This document shows, piece after piece, positions 6,936 through 13,756 of a DNA stretch of 19,812 nt (its first letter is position 1; each line of letters starts with the position of its first letter). The translations under genes were made by a program, and so were the position numbers. Below the pieces are notes generated by a model, which was not told the DNA's origin, did no database searches, and worked only from the letters and a program-made list of their open reading frames with translations. Source of the stretch: Gammaproteobacteria bacterium (GTDB taxonomy: Bacteria > Pseudomonadota > Gammaproteobacteria > UBA6429 > Thiohalophilaceae); assembly GCA_024641445.1 (NCBI GenBank), contig JAHEDA010000012.1, positions 1 through 19,812 of the forward strand, given 5' to 3'.

Positions 6936-7703
6936 CTAATGTATGTCCTTCCAGTATTCCTTCTTCAATGCATAGGCCACAATGAAGAGGATAAAGAGGA
7001 AGAACATCACGCCGAGGCCAACACTATAACGGACCAATTGGGCGGGCTCTCCCATGTAGGCCATATAATTGACCAGGTCACGTACGGCATCGGCGTACTC
7101 TACCTTGCTAAGCTTGCCGGGGACTACCGTCTCAAAGCCAACGATGACCTTGTGATCGTGCCCCTCGATCTGATGGGTCTCGTATACAGGCTTCTTCAGC
7201 CCTTCCAGTTCCCACAGCACGTGAGGCATCCCCACATTGGGGAAACGCTGGTTGTTCACACCACTCGGGCGTGAGTCATCCAGGTAGAAGGTCATGAGGT
7301 AGGTGTAAAGCCAGTCGGCACCGCGGGCACGGCTCACCACACTCAGGTCAGGAACGGCAGTACCAAACATGGTCTTGGCGTCGCCAGGGCGCAGAGCCAC
7401 CTTCATCTGCGAACCGATCTTGGTTGGCTCACCCAAGTCTTCCTTGGAAAAGTCCGCGGTAAAGATCAGGTTCTTCTCCACCTGTGACGGTGTGAGACCA
7501 AGGTCGCTACTCAAACGATTGTAACGCATCGCCGCCGCTGAGTGACAGCTCAGGCAATAGTTGACGAACATCTTGGCACCACGCTGTAGCGAGGCCTTGT
7601 TGTTCAGGTCAATCTCAGCAGACAGATTGTGCATGCCATCACCACTTGCCAAAACGGTCAGTGGTGCCAGCAGCAGTACGCAAACAGTAATTATCTTTTT
7701 CAT
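6936..7703 (-). CDS. petC: Ubiquinol-cytochrome c reductase, cytochrome c1 subunit
   Basis: Cytochrome c1 of the bc1 complex (complex III), which passes electrons from the Rieske centre to soluble or membrane cytochrome c on the periplasmic side. The 255-aa protein has a signal peptide (MKKIITVCVLLLAPLTVLAS), the covalent haem site CLSCH at residues 50-54, a likely axial methionine in RFPNVGMPHVLWELEG and one C-terminal membrane anchor (VGLGVMFFLFILFIVAYALKKEYW). It is the last gene of petA-petB-petC. Its ATG overlaps the petB stop (ATGA), implying coupled translation. It is single-haem and separate, not the fused cytochrome b/c1 gene seen in some bacteria. Confidence 0.96.
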   Translation of the reverse strand: MKKIITVCVLLLAPLTVLASGDGMHNLSAEIDLNNKASLQRGAKMFVNYCLSCHSAAAMRYNRLSSDLGLTPSQVEKNLIFTADFSKEDLGEPTKIGSQMKVALRPGDAKTMFGTAVPDLSVVSRARGADWLYTYLMTFYLDDSRPSGVNNQRFPNVGMPHVLWELEGLKKPVYETHQIEGHDHKVIVGFETVVPGKLSKVEYADAVRDLVNYMAYMGEPAQLVRYSVGLGVMFFLFILFIVAYALKKEYWKDIH

Positions 7704-8935
7704 TTGAATGTCACCCTTTCCGGAACTGGCTTGGTCTTTTCAAACTTGGGGATAATCCACAAGGCTACAAAGTACAGGAAGTAAACCGTGGTGAAGATCT
7801 GTGCCAGCAATTTTTTCATGTCTGTTGTGGGCTGTGTACCCAAATAACCGAGGACAATGAAGCTGATCACGAATATCCACAGCGCCAGCTTGAAGCACAG
7901 ACCGCGATAACGGATGGACTTCACCGGGCTACGATCAATCCAGGGCAGGAAGAACAGCACTACGATCGCCGCACCCATGACGATAACGCCTGGGAACTGA
8001 GAGTTAAACATCGGCGGTACCGCACGCAACATGGCATAGAACGGGGTGAAGTACCACACCGGCGCGATATGCTCAGGTGTCTTCAACGGGTTAGCCGCTT
8101 CAAAGTTGGGGTGCTCGATGAAGTAGCCCCCCATCTCTGGCGCAAAGAACACCACCGCGAAGAAGAAGGCGAGGAACACCACCACACCAACGATATCCTT
8201 GACGGTGTAATAGGGATGGAAGGGGATACCATCGAGCGGTATACCGTTGGCATCCTTGTGCTTCTTGATCTCGATACCATCCGGGTTACTGGAACCCACT
8301 TCGTGTAGTGCCAGGATGTGCGCTACCACCAGGCCAGCAAGTACGAATGGCAGGGCAATGACGTGGAAGGCAAAGAAACGATTGAGGGTGGCGTCACTAA
8401 TGACAAAGTCACCACGGATCCATATCGACAGTTTTTCACCGATGAACGGCACCGCCGAGAATAGATTGACGATGACCTGTGCACCCCAGTACGACATTTG
8501 GCCCCAGGGCAGCAGGTAACCGAAGAAGGCCTCGGCCATCAGCGCCAGGTAGATCAACACGCCAAAGATCCATAGCAGTTCACGTGGCTTCTTGTAGGAG
8601 CCATACATCATACCGCGATACATGTGTAAATAGACTACCAGGAAAAAGGCCGAGGCCCCGGTAGAGTGCATGTAACGAATGAACCAACCCCAGTTCACAT
8701 CACGCATGATGTATTCAACCGAGGCGAAGGCCAGCGTGGCGTCCGGCTTGTAACTCATGGTGAGAACGATGCCGGTCACGATCTGGATGACCAGAACCAG
8801 TAGCGCCAAGGAACCGAAGTAATACCAGAAGTTAAAATTCTTCGGTGCGTAGTATTCGGAAAGGTGTTCCTTCCACATCTTGGTCAGCGGGAAACGCGCA
8901 TCGACCCATTCTAGCAACGCCTGTAACATTTTCAT
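7700..8935 (-). CDS. petB: Ubiquinol-cytochrome c reductase, cytochrome b subunit
   Basis: Membrane subunit carrying haems bL and bH and both quinone sites. The 411-aa protein has multiple membrane helices. The first haem-ligand pair is H90 and H104 (RYMHSTGASAFFLVVYLHMYRG); the second is H191 and H206 (FAFHVIALPFVLAGLVVAHILALHEVGSSNPDG). The Qo-site motif is PVWY (292-295) instead of the PEWY of mitochondria and alphaproteobacteria, and there are 14 residues between the second histidine pair. Its ATG overlaps the last base of the petA stop codon, and its own stop overlaps the petC start, so the three subunits are tightly coupled. ATG codons at both residue 1 and residue 3 are usable; the first is assumed. 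Confidence 0.97.
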   Translation of the reverse strand: MKMLQALLEWVDARFPLTKMWKEHLSEYYAPKNFNFWYYFGSLALLVLVIQIVTGIVLTMSYKPDATLAFASVEYIMRDVNWGWFIRYMHSTGASAFFLVVYLHMYRGMMYGSYKKPRELLWIFGVLIYLALMAEAFFGYLLPWGQMSYWGAQVIVNLFSAVPFIGEKLSIWIRGDFVISDATLNRFFAFHVIALPFVLAGLVVAHILALHEVGSSNPDGIEIKKHKDANGIPLDGIPFHPYYTVKDIVGVVVFLAFFFAVVFFAPEMGGYFIEHPNFEAANPLKTPEHIAPVWYFTPFYAMLRAVPPMFNSQFPGVIVMGAAIVVLFFLPWIDRSPVKSIRYRGLCFKLALWIFVISFIVLGYLGTQPTTDMKKLLAQIFTTVYFLYFVALWIIPKFEKTKPVPERVTFK

Positions 8936-9534
8936 TACGCGACTCCTCCGTCTTCACCAACCATAATGACCGTGTCCTTCACAAAGTAATAAGGCGGTAC
9001 TATCAGATTGGTCGGCGCAGGCGAGCCCTTGAAGACACGTCCCGCGAGGTCAAATTTCGAACCGTGGCAGGGGCAGAAGTAACCACCCTTCCAGTCAGGT
9101 CCCAGGTCGGCGGGTGCCAAGTCCGGACGAAAGGTCGGAGAACAACCAAGGTGCGTACAGATACCAATCAGCACGGCGATCTCGGGGTGGGCCTTGCGGG
9201 CCCGCTCAGGATTGGTTGCATAAGCGGGTTGATGATCTACCTCTGAGGCCGGATCACCCAGACGCGAGTCCAGACCGGCCAGGTCCTGCATATTTTCTTT
9301 GGTACGACGCATCACCCACACCGGCTTACCCTGCCACTCGGCGGTAATCCGTTGCCCTGGCTCCAGCTTGCTGATATCCACTTCTACCGGGGCACCGGCC
9401 GCCAAGGCCCGTGCACTGGGGTTCATGGATAACACAAAAGGAATGACCGCACCGACTGTCCCCGCTGCTCCGACGACGGTCGTCGCGGCAGTGAGGAAGC
9501 GGCGACGGCTGGTATCAACACCATCAGTACTCAT
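8935..9534 (-). CDS. petA: Ubiquinol-cytochrome c reductase, Rieske iron-sulfur subunit
   Basis: Rieske [2Fe-2S] protein that takes the first electron from quinol at the Qo site. It has 199 aa. A twin-arginine motif (SRRRFLT, residues 9-15) and a hydrophobic stretch (17-36) form an uncleaved Tat signal-anchor. The cluster ligands lie in CTHLGC (126-131) and CPCHGS (154-159), where C126, H128, C154 and H157 bind the cluster and C131-C156 form the usual disulfide. A strong Shine-Dalgarno GGGGAG sits 8 bases before the ATG. It is the first gene of the bc1 operon, preceded by a 208-base leader with two conspicuous dyads and no clear consensus promoter. Confidence 0.97.
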   Translation of the reverse strand: MSTDGVDTSRRRFLTAATTVVGAAGTVGAVIPFVLSMNPSARALAAGAPVEVDISKLEPGQRITAEWQGKPVWVMRRTKENMQDLAGLDSRLGDPASEVDHQPAYATNPERARKAHPEIAVLIGICTHLGCSPTFRPDLAPADLGPDWKGGYFCPCHGSKFDLAGRVFKGSPAPTNLIVPPYYFVKDTVIMVGEDGGVA

Positions 9535-9586
9535 TCGCTGTTCTCCCCGAATCGAGAAATTAAGAAACTGTTTTCACCACCGCCGA

Positions 9587-9602
9587 GTACCGACGTTGGT
9601 AC
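9587..9602. promoter_or_regulatory. 16-base dyad in the petABC leader
   Basis: GTACC-GACGTT-GGTAC is a 5-base perfect inverted repeat around a near-palindromic ACGT centre; 14 of 16 positions are symmetric. It lies 53-68 bases upstream of the petA start. It could be a regulator-binding site or a small 5'-UTR hairpin. I do not recognise it as a known operator. Confidence 0.4.
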
Positions 9603-9611
9603 ATAAAGCCT

Positions 9612-9625
9612 TGTCTCTGGAGACA
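9612..9625. promoter_or_regulatory. 14-base dyad in the petABC leader
   Basis: TGTCTC-TG-GAGACA is a perfect 6+6 inverted repeat with a 2-base centre, 78-91 bases upstream of petA and 9 bases from the neighbouring 16-base dyad. A two-base loop disfavours an RNA hairpin, so a dimeric protein-binding site is more likely. Its identity is unknown. Confidence 0.4.
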
Positions 9626-9703
9626 TATCTGACCAGCGTGTCACGAAACCTTGCAGGGGGCTGGCGCAAACGGCGGCATAGTGTCGCGTATTTCCCCTAC
9701 AGG

Positions 9704-9721
9704 TTCAAGTTAAACCTTGAA
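9704..9721. promoter_or_regulatory. Inverted repeat just downstream of the nif3-family gene
   Basis: TTCAAG and CTTGAA are separated by six bases (TTAAAC) and begin about 22 bases after the nif3 stop on the minus strand. It is not followed by a U-tract, so it is a poor terminator; an operator or chance are both possible. It marks the boundary between nif3 and the petABC leader. Confidence 0.25.
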
Positions 9722-9742
9722 AAGCCAAAGCAACTCAATTAC

Positions 9743-10504
9743 TTACACTGGATTTTCGATCTCAATATAGTGGTGCTGCAAGTCAAATCGGTCGGCCAGG
9801 TGTTCACCCAATGCCTGCACCCCGTAACGCTCCGTCGCATGGTGACCTGCCGCAAAGTAATGCACACCATACTCTCTTGCGATATGGATTGTTGGTTCAG
9901 ATATCTCGCCACTGATGTACGCATCCACCCCCAGACGGGTTGCTGCCTCGAAATACCCTTGGGCGGCACCTGTGCACCATGCAACCCGTTGGATGGTTCG
10001 TTTGTCATCGCCCGAGATATGTTTGGGTTCACGCCCCAGGGCCTTGGCGATACGCGCGCAAAAGGCCTCTGCCGACTCGGGCTTGGACAAACGCCCATAC
10101 AGCCCCAGCGCGGTCTCACCCTGGCCACTGAAATGCCCCTCACACGACAGACCCAGACGTTGGGCCAACTGAACGTTGTTACCATATATTGGGTGGGCAT
10201 CGAGGGGGAGATGATAGGCCAACAGGCTCACCCCGGCCGTTAACAAGGCCCGGATGCGCCGCTGTTTCATGCCCGTGATCCGGCTATCCTCCCCCTTCCA
10301 GAAATAACCGTGATGTACCAACACGGCATCGGCCCCCCGATCATGAGCCGCCTCGATCAGCGCCAGGCTGGCGGTGACGCCACTCACCAGTATTTTCACC
10401 TCTGGGTCCCCCTCAACCTGGAGGCCATTGGGGCAGTAGTCGTGAAAACGTCCGCATTCCAATAGGCTATCGTTATAGGCGACGAGATCGGGCAGTAACA
10501 CCAT
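9743..10504 (-). CDS. Nif3/YbgI-family dinuclear metal-centre protein
   Basis: NIF3-like protein of 253 aa, similar to E. coli YbgI, which forms a ring-shaped hexamer with a two-metal site; GTP cyclohydrolase I type 2-like activity has been proposed for the family but the physiological role is open. Metal-site motifs are visible: VLVHHGYFWKGE (two His), HLPLDAHP (Asp/His) and the C-terminal AAGHHATERYGVQALGEHL (His and Glu). Other family blocks are DYCPNGLQVEG, RVAWCTGAAQGY and DAYISGEISEPTIH. I chose the ATG at 10504 (MVLLPDLVAYNDSLL) because upstream in-frame starts would add 36 residues unlike the family. It is divergent from the DegS-like protease gene, 61 bases away. Confidence 0.9.
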   Translation of the reverse strand: MVLLPDLVAYNDSLLECGRFHDYCPNGLQVEGDPEVKILVSGVTASLALIEAAHDRGADAVLVHHGYFWKGEDSRITGMKQRRIRALLTAGVSLLAYHLPLDAHPIYGNNVQLAQRLGLSCEGHFSGQGETALGLYGRLSKPESAEAFCARIAKALGREPKHISGDDKRTIQRVAWCTGAAQGYFEAATRLGVDAYISGEISEPTIHIAREYGVHYFAAGHHATERYGVQALGEHLADRFDLQHHYIEIENPV

Positions 10505-10565
10505 GCGCTGGATATCTCTTTCGGTTAAGATCGCGAACCCGAGTGTATACGAATTTGTACAGACC

Positions 10566-11720
10566 ATGCCTATACCCAGACCCCTGTTATTTATCGGTAA
10601 ATTTGTCACCATCGGCCTCGCCGCCGCATTTGTGATCCTCTACCTCTACCCTGCCCTGCAACACAATACCGCCTCCAAGCTGGACTTGAAGGAGACCTCG
10701 CGTCAGGTAACAACGAGCGACAATGGACCGGTCTCCTATGCGGATGCCGTCGATGAGGCTGCACCCGCCGTGGTTAATGTCTACACCAAGAAGGTCATTA
10801 CCGAACGTAACCCCATGCTGGAGGACCCCTTCTTTCGCAAGTTCTTTGGTGAGGGAAACACCACTCAACGACAGCGCACCGAGACCAGCCTGGGCTCGGG
10901 GGTATTGATTAGCAAACAGGGCTTTGTCGTCACGAACAATCATGTCATCGATATGGCCGATGAGATCGAGGTTGCGCTGCACGATGGACGTACGACCAGC
11001 GCTCACCTCATCGGTGCCGACCCCGACACCGACCTCGCAGTCTTGAAGATAGACCTGGAGGGGCTACCCGCCATCACCCTCGGTAAATCAGAGCAACTGC
11101 GCGTGGGCGATGTGGTGCTCGCCATCGGCAACCCCTTTGGTGTAGGACAGACCGTCACCTCGGGCATTGTCAGCGCAACCGACCGCAGCATGCTCGGGCT
11201 CAGTGTGTTCGAGAACTTCATCCAGACCGATGCGGCGATCAATCCCGGCAACTCGGGGGGCGCGCTGGTAAATGCCTATGGGGAACTCATTGGGATCAAC
11301 ACCGCGATCTTTTCCAAGAGTGGGGGCTCACAGGGAATTGGCTTTGCCATCCCCGTAAGTCTGGTCAAGGACGTCATGACCCAAATCATTCAGTATGGCA
11401 AGGTGGTACGTGGTTGGCTCGGCATTGCGATCCAGGACATCACCCCGGAACTCGCCGAGGGCTTTGACCTGAAATCTGCGCATGGGGTCGTTGTCACCAA
11501 TATTGTGCGAGAGGGTCCTGCCGATAAGGCCGGACTGGACCGCGGCGATATTCTTACCCACATCAACGGGAATCTCATTGCCAATGTGAACGAGGCACTC
11601 CTACAGATTAGCCGACTACGCCCAGGCGCCGAGATTAAACTCAAGGGACTGCGCAATGGTAAAGCCTTCAGCCGTGACGCCACCATCGGTCAGCGCCCGA
11701 ATCAGCAAGAGTCACCGTAA
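10566..11720 (+). CDS. Membrane-anchored periplasmic serine protease, DegS/AlgW (HtrA) family
   Basis: Trypsin-like HtrA protease with one PDZ domain. DegS (E. coli) and AlgW (Pseudomonas) sense misfolded outer-membrane proteins and make the first cut in the anti-sigma factor RseA/MucA, releasing sigmaE. This 384-aa protein has an uncleaved N-terminal membrane anchor (about 10-30), then the triad H126 (VVTNNHVID), D156 (DTDLAVLKID) and S230 (NPGNSGGA), and a single PDZ (about 282-370, starting RGWLGIAIQDI). One PDZ plus an anchor favours DegS/AlgW over DegP. I start at the ATG at 10566; an ATG at 10503 would add 21 residues and overlap the nif3 start. Two small exported-protein genes follow closely. 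Confidence 0.92.
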   Translation: MPIPRPLLFIGKFVTIGLAAAFVILYLYPALQHNTASKLDLKETSRQVTTSDNGPVSYADAVDEAAPAVVNVYTKKVITERNPMLEDPFFRKFFGEGNTTQRQRTETSLGSGVLISKQGFVVTNNHVIDMADEIEVALHDGRTTSAHLIGADPDTDLAVLKIDLEGLPAITLGKSEQLRVGDVVLAIGNPFGVGQTVTSGIVSATDRSMLGLSVFENFIQTDAAINPGNSGGALVNAYGELIGINTAIFSKSGGSQGIGFAIPVSLVKDVMTQIIQYGKVVRGWLGIAIQDITPELAEGFDLKSAHGVVVTNIVREGPADKAGLDRGDILTHINGNLIANVNEALLQISRLRPGAEIKLKGLRNGKAFSRDATIGQRPNQQESP

Positions 11721-11727
11721 GGCCCTC

Positions 11728-12282
11728 ATGTACAATATGCGCCTTGGTATAATGCTCCTGCTTGGTTTGCCGATCGCCCTGTTCTACATTGCAAAAGATG
11801 TCAGGGCCGAGACGGTGTACAACTCGGAGGCCCTGCATCTACTATTGGGATTCCCGCGCCCACAACAGATCGCGGCCTTCTATGAGGGACGTGGCTTTAG
11901 CAAACCGATGATCGATATCATCCGCCAGCAATGCTTTGTCAATGTCATCATCCATAACAAGAGTCAAGATATACTCTGGCTGGATCTGACGCAATGGCAA
12001 TTCAATACAAGCGATAGACTGTTGCAGCGACTGGATCGTACTTACTGGCAAACGCGTTGGGCCTCACTCAATATTCCGCAGCCGCATCGCTCCACCTTTC
12101 GCTGGACCCTCATCCCCAGACAACTCGATCTTCACCCACAGGAGGGTGAAGGTGGCAACCTCATTCTGCCACGCCAGGCCAAACCCTTTTCACTCGTTGC
12201 CACCTTCGTGACGGGTGCAAACAAACAGGGCACGCCCATCGTCGTGCGTTTTGATAACCTGCAATGCGGGGTAGACCCATGA
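11728..12282 (+). CDS. Exported protein of unknown function, linked to a thioredoxin
   Basis: I do not recognise this 184-aa protein. It has an N-terminal signal peptide (hydrophobic 6-21, probable cleavage after AKDVRA, about residue 27). The rest looks soluble and beta-rich, with recurring patterns such as CFVNVIIHNKSQDILWLDLTQWQF and FRWTLIPRQLDLHP. It has exactly two cysteines, C69 and C180, which could form one disulfide in the periplasm. The start at 11728 has TAAGG in good position, overlapping the protease stop codon. Its stop overlaps the start of the next gene (ATGA), so it is almost surely co-translated with that TlpA-like thioredoxin and probably co-transcribed with the DegS-like protease. 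Function unknown. Confidence 0.8.
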   Translation: MYNMRLGIMLLLGLPIALFYIAKDVRAETVYNSEALHLLLGFPRPQQIAAFYEGRGFSKPMIDIIRQQCFVNVIIHNKSQDILWLDLTQWQFNTSDRLLQRLDRTYWQTRWASLNIPQPHRSTFRWTLIPRQLDLHPQEGEGGNLILPRQAKPFSLVATFVTGANKQGTPIVVRFDNLQCGVDP

Positions 12283-12794
12283 AACGAGTTTATTTACCCA
12301 TCATCCTGCTACTTTCATTTGCAGTGAATGTAAGGGCGGACATTGTGCCCTCACCAGGCGTACTGACCCTAACACCACAACCCGCACCTGCCCTCTCACT
12401 CACAGACCTCGATGGTCATGCGTACAATCTGAAGCAGGATAGAGGCCACTGGGTCTTTGTACATTTCTGGGCGAGTTGGTGCGGGCCATGTCGGCGTGAA
12501 CTGCCCACGCTTCAGGCCATGTGGCAAGAGATGCAGTCCGAGGGGCTACGCCTCGTGGTTATCAACACCGCTGAGGATGAGGACACAGTCTTTAGTTTTC
12601 TAAGCTCAACCGCCCCAGCACTTCATCCCTATATGGATCGTGATGGCCTCGTCACCGAGGCGTGGAAACCACGCGGACTTCCCGCAACTTTTCTGGTAGA
12701 CCCGCAGGGTCAGGTGCGCTATCAGGCATTAGGTGGGCGTGACTGGCATGAAAAGGAATACATGGAGTTTCTACGCAGGCTCACTCAACCGTAG
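12279..12794 (+). CDS. TlpA/ResA-family periplasmic thioredoxin-like protein
   Basis: Thiol-disulfide oxidoreductase of 171 aa. It has a signal peptide (MKRVYLPIILLLSFAVNVRA, cleavage near residue 20), the redox motif WCGPC (residues 67-71) in FVHFWASWCGPCRRELP, and the cis-proline segment GLPATFLVDPQGQVRY. This is the TlpA/ResA/AhpC-TSA-type layout used to reduce or shuffle disulfides in exported proteins, for example during cytochrome c maturation. It begins at the ATG overlapping the stop of the upstream unknown gene. A longer in-frame start at 12264 would weaken the signal peptide. It is convergent with the acyltransferase gene ending 23 bases away. The specific client is not identifiable, but the two-cysteine neighbour is an obvious candidate. 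Confidence 0.9.
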   Translation: MKRVYLPIILLLSFAVNVRADIVPSPGVLTLTPQPAPALSLTDLDGHAYNLKQDRGHWVFVHFWASWCGPCRRELPTLQAMWQEMQSEGLRLVVINTAEDEDTVFSFLSSTAPALHPYMDRDGLVTEAWKPRGLPATFLVDPQGQVRYQALGGRDWHEKEYMEFLRRLTQP

Positions 12795-12817
12795 AGGCTT
12801 TAGCCTTAGCTATGAAC

Positions 12818-13756
12818 TTAATAAGGTGACGACTCATCATTCGGCCGCGTCTTGAAGCGGCGATAAGACCAGAAGTATTGATCCGGCATTTCCCTTACCC
12901 CGTCCTCAATCGCCTTATTCATCAGTGTGGCATCGGCTATCTCATCACCACTGGGATAGTGTTCCAGTGCCGGTTTGAACCGCAATTCATAGCCCGCACC
13001 ACATGCTCGCTGATAGGTGAAACAGGGGATCACCACTGCATTACCCAATTTGGCCAACCGACTCATCGCGGTGAAGGTGGCGGTGGGGACACCAAAAAAC
13101 GGGGCGAAGACGTAATCCTTACCCGGGTGGTCAGGGTCCTGGTCCGGGAGATAATAAAACAACGTACCCTGACGAATAAATTGGATTAGAGGCTTCATGC
13201 TCTCATAACGCTCCAGACACATCCCACCCAGGCTGGTACGAAAGTAACGGCTCACCTCATGGGCCAGTGGGTCACGCGGTTTACGATACATACAAATCGC
13301 TGGCCACTCGATCGAGATACGCTTAAAGCCCAATTCCAGTCCCGGCACATGCGGTGCGAGGATGATCACCCCTTTACCCTCATCGAGTGCATGCTGCACA
13401 TGCTCTGCCCCCACAAGTTTAACGTGGCGGCGCAGTTGCTGCGCCGAACCCTGCCAGGCCAACCCCAGATTGATAAAACTCTGGCCCAAGCGACGGAAGT
13501 ATTGTCTACGCAGACGCGCACGTTGCGTGGGGCTCAGCGTTGGGAAACACAGGCGTAGATTGGTTGGAATCGTGGTGGTGCGATAGAACCAGGATGTCAG
13601 GGTCCCCAGCACAAGCCCCAACAACCAACTCAGGCGCATGGGGATCCAACTCATGAGCGTCGCCAGGACAAAGAAGAACCAACCCGAGAAGAATTTGTAC
13701 AACGGATACTGTCGTAGGGTCGGTCTTGGACTGCGAAAGCGTTCCTGCTCAAGCAT
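12818..13756 (-). CDS. LpxL/HtrB-family lysophospholipid (lipid A) acyltransferase
   Basis: Inner-membrane late acyltransferase-type protein of 312 aa; the family adds secondary acyl chains to lipid A (LpxL/LpxM), and some members acylate other lipids. It has an N-terminal hydrophobic anchor (about 22-57), a catalytic HX4E motif in the form HVPGLE within VIILAPHVPGLELG, then CMYRKPRDP, DQDPDHPGKDYVFAPFFGVPTATFTAMSRLA and the C-terminal QYFWSYRRFKTRP. The second catalytic-motif residue is Pro rather than the common F/W-type context, which may matter for specificity. It overlaps the stop of the OafA-like gene by 8 bases, so it is co-translated. It is the last gene of the minus-strand run. Confidence 0.88.
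   Translation of the reverse strand: MLEQERFRSPRPTLRQYPLYKFFSGWFFFVLATLMSWIPMRLSWLLGLVLGTLTSWFYRTTTIPTNLRLCFPTLSPTQRARLRRQYFRRLGQSFINLGLAWQGSAQQLRRHVKLVGAEHVQHALDEGKGVIILAPHVPGLELGFKRISIEWPAICMYRKPRDPLAHEVSRYFRTSLGGMCLERYESMKPLIQFIRQGTLFYYLPDQDPDHPGKDYVFAPFFGVPTATFTAMSRLAKLGNAVVIPCFTYQRACGAGYELRFKPALEHYPSGDEIADATLMNKAIEDGVREMPDQYFWSYRRFKTRPNDESSPY

Noticed and set aside
9299..10243. Plus-strand ORF of 314 aa
   Set aside because: It crosses the antisense of petA, the petABC leader and the antisense of nif3, each explained by well-supported minus-strand features.
10503..10565. 21-residue N-terminal extension of the DegS-like protease
   Set aside because: It would overlap the nif3 start, lacks a ribosome site, and puts extra residues before a membrane anchor that normally begins near the N-terminus.
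12795..12806. AGGCT-TT-AGCCT hairpin between the convergent tlpA-like and lpxL-like genes
   Set aside because: The stem is only 5 bases with a 2-base loop and no U-tract on either strand; too weak to call a terminator.
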